36,676 nucleotides of DNA, taken from positions 1 through 36,676 of the forward strand of contig JBIQLO010000008.1 of assembly GCA_044464175.1 (NCBI GenBank). The letters run 5' to 3'. This DNA comes from JBIQLO01 sp044464175. GTDB taxonomy: Bacteria; Planctomycetota; Phycisphaerae; Tepidisphaerales; Tepidisphaeraceae. Made by a program: the position numbers and the translations under genes. The notes beneath the pieces were generated by a model, which was not told the origin of the DNA, made no database searches, and saw only the letters and a list, made by a program, of their open reading frames with translations. Of this stretch, positions 16,335-24,796 are shown in pieces (position 1 is the first letter of the stretch; each line of letters begins with the position of its first letter).

Positions 16335-16348
16335 CCTGAAAACCGCTC
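16323..16348 (-). repeat. IS630 right terminal inverted repeat
   Basis: Perfect inverted partner of 15315-15340; it contains the transposase TGA stop (16332-16334) and is followed by TA (16349-16350). Confidence 0.93.
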
Positions 16349-16369
16349 TAGCAGCGCGCGGGGCGGGAA

Positions 16370-16840
16370 TCACGGGGAAACTTGCCGGAGGGCTTCGTAG
16401 AGGCCGATGCCGGCGGCGGTGGAGAGGTTGAGGCAACGTTCGCCGGGGAGTTGAGGGATGCGCAGGTTGAAATCGGCGCGGGCGGCGAGGAGGGCGGGGT
16501 CCAGGCCTGTGGTTTCACTGCCGAAGACGAGCCAGTCTCCGGGCTGGAAATCGGCCTGCCAGAGGGAGCGGGTTGCCTTGGTGGAAAAGAGCCAGGCGCG
16601 CTCCCGGCCGACGCATTGCCAGAAGGCGGCATCCTCCTCGTGAACGGTGAGCTTCACCCGGGGCCAGTAGTCCATGCCGGCGCGCTTGACCTGGCGGTCG
16701 TCGAGGGAGAAGCCCAGGGGGCGCACCAGGTGGAGCTCGGCGCCGCTGGCAACACAAGAGCGGGCGATGTTGCCGGTGTTGGGGGCGATCTGGGGGTGGA
16801 TCAGCGCGACCTTCAGGGCATGGATGTCTTGGAGATACAT
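16370..16840 (-). CDS. trmL: TrmL-type tRNA (cytidine/uridine-34-2'-O)-methyltransferase
   Basis: 156 aa from ATG 16840 (an upstream ATG at 16981 would start inside the DUF3891 gene). SPOUT-fold enzyme that methylates the wobble ribose of tRNA-Leu species using S-adenosylmethionine. Visible motifs: VALIHPQIAPNTGNIARSC (motif 1 with the catalytic NTGNIAR Arg), LVFGSETTGLD (motif 2) and IPQLPGERCLNLSTAAGIG (motif 3 around the trefoil knot). Length matches the family (about 155 aa). It follows DUF3891 by 20 bp and ends 21 bp before the IS630 target site, so it was probably co-transcribed with the toroid gene before the insertion. Confidence 0.93.
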   Translation of the reverse strand: MYLQDIHALKVALIHPQIAPNTGNIARSCVASGAELHLVRPLGFSLDDRQVKRAGMDYWPRVKLTVHEEDAAFWQCVGRERAWLFSTKATRSLWQADFQPGDWLVFGSETTGLDPALLAARADFNLRIPQLPGERCLNLSTAAGIGLYEALRQVSP

Positions 16841-16860
16841 GGAGGCATTGTATCGGCAGA

Positions 16861-17697
16861 TCAGGTGGATTGGCGCACCACGAAGGGGATCGAGAGCACC
16901 GGGGCATGATGGTAGGCCTCGTGAAAAGCGTCTAAATCCTCCCAGGGGCGTGCCTCGACAGCCCGGGCGGCTATTCGGCATGGGAGGATCGAGGCATCGA
17001 ACGGCCAGGGATGGACCAACAGGTCGTTGCCGGCCCGAGTCACGTTCAGGGACACGGGCGGGTGTCCGAGGCGCGGCGAAAAGGGAACCGATTTTTCGGC
17101 CGGGGGATGCGTGCAGCAGGCGGCGAGGCTGAGCAGGTCCATCGCCTGGAGGAGGCGGAGATTTCGGACCAGGGCAAGCTCGCGCGGATCGTGGCTGTCA
17201 GGGTTGACGCCCAAGGTGAGGGGTTGGTCGGTGCGCAGGCCTAACTCATGCCGGAGGGTTTCCTGAAGTTCGATCTGGCGGTGCTGGAATTTATTCAGCT
17301 CGAAGGTGTCTCGGGGAGTGCGCCCCCCTGCTGTGCCGACCGCCTGGTTCGCAGCGGGGGGCAGCGCGGAAAGGCCCAGGACATGCAGGCTCACAAGCAG
17401 GGCGATATAGGGATCGTGCCGGCGGGCGCGATCGACGGAGTTGGACCAGACGGGGAGGGAGACCTGCAGGGGCGATTCAAACACATCCGTTGGGCGGCCG
17501 TCGGGGTTGAGCGTGGGGCGATTGTCGTGGTCCGGCCAGCCGCAATCGTGGAGGGAAATGGCCTGTATCACAATGTCAAAGGGCTCGGGTGGGGCAAAAT
17601 GGGCATTACTCAGATGGGACGCCAGGTGCCCGGACAAAAGGGCATGGTCGTGCTGGGTGATGAGGTGGTATTGGTTGTTCGCTTCACGACGGATCAT
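16861..17697 (-). CDS. DUF3891 family protein
   Basis: 278 aa. Its role is not known. It has the family N-terminus (MIRREANNQYHLITQHDHALL) and a His/Asp-rich patch, AISLHDCGWPDHDNRPTL (around residues 47-65), which resembles the metal site of HD-type hydrolases; a hydrolase role is inferred. A LSLAACC segment and a FDASILPCRIAARAV segment near the C-terminus are also conserved-looking. It lies 21 bp behind the M50 protease and 20 bp before trmL, so it is part of the long minus-strand run. No signal peptide or membrane segment is seen; it is probably cytoplasmic. No Shine-Dalgarno site precedes the ATG. Confidence 0.85.
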   Translation of the reverse strand: MIRREANNQYHLITQHDHALLSGHLASHLSNAHFAPPEPFDIVIQAISLHDCGWPDHDNRPTLNPDGRPTDVFESPLQVSLPVWSNSVDRARRHDPYIALLVSLHVLGLSALPPAANQAVGTAGGRTPRDTFELNKFQHRQIELQETLRHELGLRTDQPLTLGVNPDSHDPRELALVRNLRLLQAMDLLSLAACCTHPPAEKSVPFSPRLGHPPVSLNVTRAGNDLLVHPWPFDASILPCRIAARAVEARPWEDLDAFHEAYHHAPVLSIPFVVRQST

Positions 17698-17718
17698 GGG
17701 AGGCTCGATTGCAAAATC

Positions 17719-20544
17719 TTACTGCAGTGACGCAGCGGCATGGACCATTTTCCGAGTGGTGGGCGGCGTGGAAGCATCAGCGGGGGCAGGCGCAGTAGTG
17801 GGCGTGCGGGGCTTTCTGCCCGGAACGGCGGCGACATCATATTTGAAGTCGGCACATCCCTGCGATTGCAGCCACCGCACCAGGGCGGGAGCGCCCTGGG
17901 CCACATCCTCAAACTGCAGCCAGTAGAACGTCAGTTGGCTTCTCTTGGCCACGGGCACGCCGGAAACGGTGGAATAGCGGGCGGCCTGAGGGGTGGGCTT
18001 GCCATTTTGAAGCGGAAGCTGGCCGAGGGCGGGGCCGATTTCAGGCGTGAGGCGTTTCACAAATTGCGGGTAAGGGATGTTTTGGCGATAGAGGGCCGAA
18101 TAGCGGTCGATCACAGTAACATCCTGGCCGGGCCGGCGGCGGAGCTGCTCGGCCTGTTCCAGCCAGAGTTTGTGGGCCAAGGTTTCGCTTTGGGCCTGGA
18201 GGCGCTGAATCTGGTCTTGATCTTTCTTTGCATATGCCTCCTCAAATTTGTGCATCAGGGCCTGCATCTCAGGCCGCTCATCCACCTGGCCGTCCAAGGC
18301 AGCCAGTTCCAGATAAGTACGGCGGGCGGCGGCATGCTGCTGCCGCTGTTGCGGGGAGCGGGAATCGGCCGGCGACCAGGGAGGAATCAGGTGCATCATC
18401 GGGAGACTGAAGTAGGCGAAGGTTTCCTCCCGGATCTGTTTGGCTTTGGCTTCATCGGGGGCGGCGCAGGAGAGGGAGAGGATGCAATCGGCGGAGGGAT
18501 CATCGACGAACAGCTGCTGGGTCTGTTGTTGCATCTGCTGATGCCATTTCCGGAAAGTCACATCATCCGAAGCAGGCAGGGACAGAATGAGGGACTGGCC
18601 AAAGCGTTCCATGATGGCGTTGGGGGGAAGCTGGGGGCGGAGCTGCTCGAAGGCGCGGAGGGCCCGCGGCTCATCGTCGAACATGGCGATCAGGTTGCTA
18701 CGGCCGTCCGGGGCGTATTCGATGGCGTCGGGCCCTTGCCAGGTGGTGATGGAATTAACGGCCAGAGAATGGGTGGGCTGTGGAATATGCAAGCGGGCCA
18801 GCCGATGCAGGCCGCCGTTTTGCGCAACCATGATCACGCCGGCGAAGATCAGGGCGGCGATCAGGCCCAGGCCATGCAACGTGCCCAATCCGAGTGTGGC
18901 GGGCCAGCCGACCCGCCGGGCGGCGATGGATTCGTAGGTCTGGAGCGTCAGCCGGGCGAGGGTTTTGTTGGCGGTCTTCTTGGGGAATGCGGCCTTGAGC
19001 TTGCCGATGATCGTCTGTGCGGCGGCGATAGGGATGCCAGTTTCGTGGGAGTCACCCGGCTGGAAGCCGGAGCGGATCAATTCATGGGCGACCCGGCCCA
19101 GGCGAAAAGCGGCGGGCACCGTCACCACCATGAAAATGCCGAAGTAGAGGAGGAGTTTGTCGTGCAACAGCACGCCGCCGCAAATCAGCACACCGGCGGC
19201 CAAGGCGCGGAACGCGGCATCGAGCGCGTAATGACGGCGGAACAGGAGGGTGTGCATGATCTGCCCGCCGTCCAGCGGGAAGATGGGAAGGAGATTGAAG
19301 CCGTTGAGAATGAGGGTCAGCAGCGAGATTTTTACCAGTAGCGCATTGTGGAGATAGACCCCCACCAGCCCCAGCACCGCGCCCAGAACAATGCCGGGTA
19401 GCGGGCCCATGAGGGCGACAACCACTTTCTTCCAACCGGGGGCGCTGTAGGACTGGCCGCTGACGGCCGCACCGAAAAAGGGAATGAAGAACATGCGCAC
19501 ATTGCGATAGCGGAAGAGGCGCATTGCCAGGTAATGACCCAGTTCGTGAAAAAAGAGGATGGGGATGATCAGGAGGAGAAATTCCCAGGTCCAGCTCAGA
19601 GCGGTCAGGGCAACGAACAGGAGAAGAGAGACAAAAAGGATCAGGAGCGTGCGAGTCCAGCCTCCCTGCTTATTTTCGAGCTTGTTCAGTTCCGTCAGGA
19701 CCTCGGCATGTTCCAGACCGTCGGGACCGGCGGCGGCCCGCTGGCGGGCGAGTTGGTCGAGTTGGCGGCGGTCGGCTTCGGACAGGGGCACGAAGACGCC
19801 GCGACGGACCTGAAACTCCGTGACCGCCTGATTCAGCGTTTCTATCGCCTGGGGCAATTGCTCAGGGCTGGCGATATGGGCAATGGCGCGACCGGCCAGT
19901 TCGGTTTTCAGCAGTTCCTGGTGGGACTGCCAAAGTTCGGCCGGCTTAGCGGCGGGATGGCGATTGATGCGAAAGTGGAGAGGCGGCTGCAGATCAGGCT
20001 TGGCGGCAAGGGACCAGAGGCAGGTCCCATCGGAGAAGGGGGTGAAAATTTCGGTGTAAAAGATGCGCTTGGGGGGATGGCGCAGGCGGAGGATGCTATG
20101 GTGGACGCGTGCCCAGGCTTGGCCGGAGGCATGGACGAGACTGGCGAAATAGGTGTCGGTGCGGTGCAGATCGTCATGAATGACGTGGTAAATCGGATGC
20201 TCGAATCCGCACTCAGCCAAGTCGCGCAGGGCCGGCTCAAATTGCTGCTGAATGTCCGCCGGCACATCGACGGCTTCGACCTGGAAGGGGTCAAGGGAGA
20301 CCACCGGCGGATCATCGGTGGAGCAGGGAATGCGGATGCGCAGGAGCTTGAGAATGGCCGCGATGAGAATCAAAAGCGACCAGGGCTTGACCCGCCAGAA
20401 TTCGGCCAGGGGGATTTTCGTGTTGTCGATCTGGTAAAAATACTCGGCCGGATCGGGTGGGAGGGCCGCATCCTGCACGGGTGTCGTCGCGGGCCCTTGT
20501 GAGGGGGCCGGGGAATCCGCCGCTTGAGGGATTAAATCAGACAT
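17719..20544 (-). CDS. Large M50-family (site-2 protease-like) membrane metalloprotease
   Basis: 941 aa. The zinc motif HELGH is at residues 333-337 inside a membrane segment (residues ~303-340). The second metal ligand motif LDGG is at ~424-427 after NLLPIF, so the M50 catalytic core sits at about residues 300-490. An N-terminal soluble part (1-298) begins after one membrane segment (~53-72). Another membrane segment (~551-575) leads to a soluble C-terminal region of ~365 residues rich in Gln/charged helices (for example PQQRQQHAAARRTYLELAAL). M50 core enzymes are usually about 350-450 aa, so over half the protein is unassigned. Such enzymes cleave membrane proteins such as anti-sigma factors, but no substrate gene is adjacent. 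It follows kdsA by 48 bp. Confidence 0.85.
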   Translation of the reverse strand: MSDLIPQAADSPAPSQGPATTPVQDAALPPDPAEYFYQIDNTKIPLAEFWRVKPWSLLILIAAILKLLRIRIPCSTDDPPVVSLDPFQVEAVDVPADIQQQFEPALRDLAECGFEHPIYHVIHDDLHRTDTYFASLVHASGQAWARVHHSILRLRHPPKRIFYTEIFTPFSDGTCLWSLAAKPDLQPPLHFRINRHPAAKPAELWQSHQELLKTELAGRAIAHIASPEQLPQAIETLNQAVTEFQVRRGVFVPLSEADRRQLDQLARQRAAAGPDGLEHAEVLTELNKLENKQGGWTRTLLILFVSLLLFVALTALSWTWEFLLLIIPILFFHELGHYLAMRLFRYRNVRMFFIPFFGAAVSGQSYSAPGWKKVVVALMGPLPGIVLGAVLGLVGVYLHNALLVKISLLTLILNGFNLLPIFPLDGGQIMHTLLFRRHYALDAAFRALAAGVLICGGVLLHDKLLLYFGIFMVVTVPAAFRLGRVAHELIRSGFQPGDSHETGIPIAAAQTIIGKLKAAFPKKTANKTLARLTLQTYESIAARRVGWPATLGLGTLHGLGLIAALIFAGVIMVAQNGGLHRLARLHIPQPTHSLAVNSITTWQGPDAIEYAPDGRSNLIAMFDDEPRALRAFEQLRPQLPPNAIMERFGQSLILSLPASDDVTFRKWHQQMQQQTQQLFVDDPSADCILSLSCAAPDEAKAKQIREETFAYFSLPMMHLIPPWSPADSRSPQQRQQHAAARRTYLELAALDGQVDERPEMQALMHKFEEAYAKKDQDQIQRLQAQSETLAHKLWLEQAEQLRRRPGQDVTVIDRYSALYRQNIPYPQFVKRLTPEIGPALGQLPLQNGKPTPQAARYSTVSGVPVAKRSQLTFYWLQFEDVAQGAPALVRWLQSQGCADFKYDVAAVPGRKPRTPTTAPAPADASTPPTTRKMVHAAASLQ

Positions 20545-20592
20545 GACAGGGGCGCAATGTACCCGGTCAGAGGCAATTGGGAAATATTATTC

Positions 20593-21378
20593 TTATTTCC
20601 AACTTTCGCGCAGATCGGCAATCTGGCGGCAGGCCGTCAGGAGGGGCTCCATGGAGTCCAGCGGGAGCATAGTGGCGGCATCGCTTTTGGCGGCCTGGGG
20701 ATCGGGATGACATTCTAGGAAGAGGCCGTCGACACCGGCGGCGACGGCGGCACGGGCGAGCAAGGGGGCGAATTGTGGATTGCCGCCGGACTGGTTGCCC
20801 TGGCCGGCTGGCTGCTGGGTGGAGTGGGTGACGTCAAAAACCACGGGGGCGAACTCCTTCATGACGGCCAGGCCGGTGAAGTCGTTGACCAGGCGATTGT
20901 AGCCGAAGAAGGTGCCGCGTTCGGTGAGCCAGACCTGCTTATTGCCGGTGGAGCGGATTTTCTCAACGGCGAGTTTCATTTCAACCGGGGACATGAACTG
21001 TCCCTTTTTGACGTTGATGCGCCGGCCGGTCTGTCCGCAAGCCAGGAGCAAATCGGTCTGGCGGGCCAGAAAGGCGGGGACCTGGAGCACATCGGCGACC
21101 TGGGCGACGGCCGGGGCCTGCTGGGTTTCATGCACATCGGTGAGGACGGGGACCTGAAGCTCCGTCTTGACCGATTCGAGAATGCGTAACCCCTCATCCA
21201 GTCCCGGGCCACGGTAGCTAGCGGCGCTGGAGCGGTTGGCCTTGTCAAAGCTGGCTTTGAAGATGTAGGGCAGGCTCAGGCGGTCGCACAGCGCCTTCAT
21301 GTGGCTGCCGACGGCCAGGCAGAGGTCGCGGGATTCAATCACGCATGGACCGGCGATGATGAAAAGAGGGTCATTCAT
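20593..21378 (-). CDS. kdsA: 3-deoxy-D-manno-octulosonate 8-phosphate synthase (metal-dependent type)
   Basis: 261 aa. It condenses phosphoenolpyruvate with arabinose 5-phosphate to give Kdo8P, the first committed step to Kdo of lipopolysaccharide inner core. The sequence shows IIAGPCVIES with Cys12, KASFDKANRSS (PEP site), TDVHE, QTDLLLACGQTGR, INVKKGQFMS, THS with His185, FLECHPDP with Glu222 and KSDAAT with Asp233. Cys12, His185, Glu222 and Asp233 are the divalent-metal ligands of the metal-dependent class (as in Aquifex). It follows the lipid kinase by 25 bp, and the glycosyltransferase locus fits with Kdo-containing surface glycans, though it is 11 kb away. Confidence 0.96.
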   Translation of the reverse strand: MNDPLFIIAGPCVIESRDLCLAVGSHMKALCDRLSLPYIFKASFDKANRSSAASYRGPGLDEGLRILESVKTELQVPVLTDVHETQQAPAVAQVADVLQVPAFLARQTDLLLACGQTGRRINVKKGQFMSPVEMKLAVEKIRSTGNKQVWLTERGTFFGYNRLVNDFTGLAVMKEFAPVVFDVTHSTQQPAGQGNQSGGNPQFAPLLARAAVAAGVDGLFLECHPDPQAAKSDAATMLPLDSMEPLLTACRQIADLRESWK

Positions 21379-21403
21379 AAGTCACGAGGCATCGTATCCG
21401 ATT

Positions 21404-22291
21404 TCAGGGGACGATAAAGGGGATCCGATTGGGCAGGAGGCGGACCTCCAGCGGAGTGAAGCCGGCGGGGTCGCCATCTATCTGGACCGCCGCGGAGGGA
21501 TGAGCGTCAATGCGAATGTGGCGTCCCTGCAGATAGATGGTCCGATCGGCCAGCGCGTGGCGGCCGGCGGCGGCATTGAGAAAGAGCTTGATGACGTCCG
21601 GCCGGGTTCGGCCGGGAACGCAGCAGACATCGAGCAGGCCATCATCCGCCCGAGCATAGGGCAGAAGGGGGAAACCCACGCCATACTCGGCAATGTTGCC
21701 GACGAAGGCCATGCCCTGCCCTTCAAAGATCGGGCGGTCGTCCAGATGGACACTCAGGACGGGGGCGGCATATTTGGCCAAGGCCGTGAAGGTGGGACGG
21801 ACATAGCTGGCGTATCGGATCGGCCCGCGACGAGCCCTGGCCAATTCATGGACCACCTGGGCATCAAAGCCGACGTGGGCCATGAGCAGGCACAACTGCT
21901 CATTGGCCAAGGCGGCGTCCAGGCGCTGGATTCGCATTTGGCTCAGCGCCGAGAGGACCTGGTTGGGGGCCTGGCGGGCTTTCCAGCGGATTTGCAGGTG
22001 GCGGCCCATGAGGTTGGCGGTGCCCAAGGGGATGGGGAGCAGGGGCGGGGCGTGCGGGAGGCCGGGGTGGTAAAGTCGCTGGGCGACCGTGCGAAGGGTG
22101 CCATCGCCGCCGATGACCAGGGCGGCCCTGGGGGAATCGGCCAAGGCCTCATCGGGCAGGGTGTCGGCCCGCTCGAGGATCAGACGGGAGGCAAAGCCCC
22201 CCTGCTCCAGCCGATGCTGGAGGCGCTGGGCGATGGCTAGGCCCTGTCCTCGGCCGGCGATGGGGTTGGCGAAGATCCAGATAAGGTCCAC
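21404..22291 (-). CDS. Diacylglycerol kinase-family lipid kinase
   Basis: 295 aa from GTG 22291; the longer upstream frame would run into the divergent lepA leader. ATP-dependent lipid kinase of the DAGK_cat family (NAD/DAGK fold). The N-terminus IFANPIAGRGQG is the nucleotide-binding loop, and ALVIGGDGTLRTVAQ the catalytic GGDGT motif. Later GTANLMGRHL and VCCVPGRTRPDV fit the second domain. It could phosphorylate diacylglycerol, sphingoid bases or a polyprenol-type lipid; the sequence does not tell. No membrane segment is seen. First gene of the minus-strand run leading to kdsA, divergent from lepA with 127 bp between. Confidence 0.9.
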   Translation of the reverse strand: MDLIWIFANPIAGRGQGLAIAQRLQHRLEQGGFASRLILERADTLPDEALADSPRAALVIGGDGTLRTVAQRLYHPGLPHAPPLLPIPLGTANLMGRHLQIRWKARQAPNQVLSALSQMRIQRLDAALANEQLCLLMAHVGFDAQVVHELARARRGPIRYASYVRPTFTALAKYAAPVLSVHLDDRPIFEGQGMAFVGNIAEYGVGFPLLPYARADDGLLDVCCVPGRTRPDVIKLFLNAAAGRHALADRTIYLQGRHIRIDAHPSAAVQIDGDPAGFTPLEVRLLPNRIPFIVP

Positions 22292-22361
22292 GGCCGGGAT
22301 TCTGCCATGGGGGCGACGGGGACGAAAGGGGCGAAACCCGCCGGAGGCCCCTATCGTACAT

Positions 22362-22390
22362 TTGTGGGAAGGGCGTAGGGCCCGTAAGAT
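22362..22390 (+). promoter_or_regulatory. Candidate sigma-70-type promoter of lepA
   Basis: TTGTGG (22362-22367) and TAAGAT (22385-22390) are separated by exactly 17 bases, ending 28 bases before the lepA ATG. Matches are partial (-35 four of six, -10 five of six to the consensus TATAAT), and nothing else in the gap fits as well. Confidence 0.45.
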
Positions 22391-22418
22391 TCCGCAACGT
22401 TTTATTTTGAAGAGGTCC

Positions 22419-24206
<1,788 letters not shown>

Positions 24207-24214
24207 GAGGCGGC

Positions 24215-24796
24215 ATGTTTACCGGAATCATCGAAAAGACCCTTCGCGTGGTGGCCGTGTCGGATGGGCCGGGATTCCGGCGGCTGGTGCTGCCCAATCC
24301 GTGGGCGGATATGAAGGGGGGCGAATCGATCGCGGTCAATGGCTGCTGCCTGACGGTGAGCGAGCTGTCGGACGGAGAGATGTCGTTCGACATCGTGCAG
24401 GAGACGCTTTCGCGCACGAACCTGGGACAACTGGCCGGCGGCGAGGAGGTGCATGTGGAGCGTTCGCTGCGGCTGGGGGACCGGCTCAGCGGGCACTTCG
24501 TGCAGGGGCACGTTGACGGCACGGGGCTGCTGCTTGAACAGAAGGTGGACCAGAACGAATGGCGCCTGGTGATTGAGGCGCCGGACCAGATGTCGAAGTA
24601 CCTGACGCCCAAGGGGTCGATCACGGTGGATGGGGTTTCGCTGACCATCGCCGCCGTGGCGGGCAACCACTTTGAGGTGGCGCTGATTCCAACGACGATT
24701 CAAATAACCGCCCTGCTCCGCCGTCCCACCGGGTGGCCATTTAATCTGGAGGCGGATATTCTGGTCAAGGCGATGGTGCATCATCTGGAGCGATGA
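24215..24796 (+). CDS. ribE: Riboflavin synthase, alpha subunit
   Basis: 193 aa. Catalyses the dismutation of two 6,7-dimethyl-8-ribityllumazine molecules to riboflavin. Two lumazine-binding domains of about 90 residues each are seen: MFTGIIEKT...GESIAVNGCCLTVS and GHFVQGHVDGTG...GSITVDGVSLTI. The C-terminal trimer helix ends with AMVHHLER. AGGAGG lies 5 bases before the ATG, and the stop overlaps the next ATG as ATGA. ribBA is 9 kb to the right, so riboflavin genes are split. No FMN riboswitch is recognisable upstream. Confidence 0.96.
   Translation: MFTGIIEKTLRVVAVSDGPGFRRLVLPNPWADMKGGESIAVNGCCLTVSELSDGEMSFDIVQETLSRTNLGQLAGGEEVHVERSLRLGDRLSGHFVQGHVDGTGLLLEQKVDQNEWRLVIEAPDQMSKYLTPKGSITVDGVSLTIAAVAGNHFEVALIPTTIQITALLRRPTGWPFNLEADILVKAMVHHLER

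Larger units (their letters stand above)
15315..16348. mobile_element. IS630-family insertion sequence (1,034 bp)
   Basis: The ends at 15315-15340 and 16323-16348 are 26-bp perfect inverted repeats (GAGCGGTTTTCAGGTCACTG at the left tip) flanked by TA on both sides. The inside carries one transposase coding region in two frames and nothing else. The element is inserted 14 bp upstream of the toroid gene start, between it and trmL. The exact terminal match and clean TA duplication suggest a recent insertion. Confidence 0.95.

Noticed and set aside
17740..20502. Long open plus-strand frames opposite the M50 protease
   Set aside because: Gly/Ala-rich shadow translations; the minus strand has HELGH, LDGG and TM segments.
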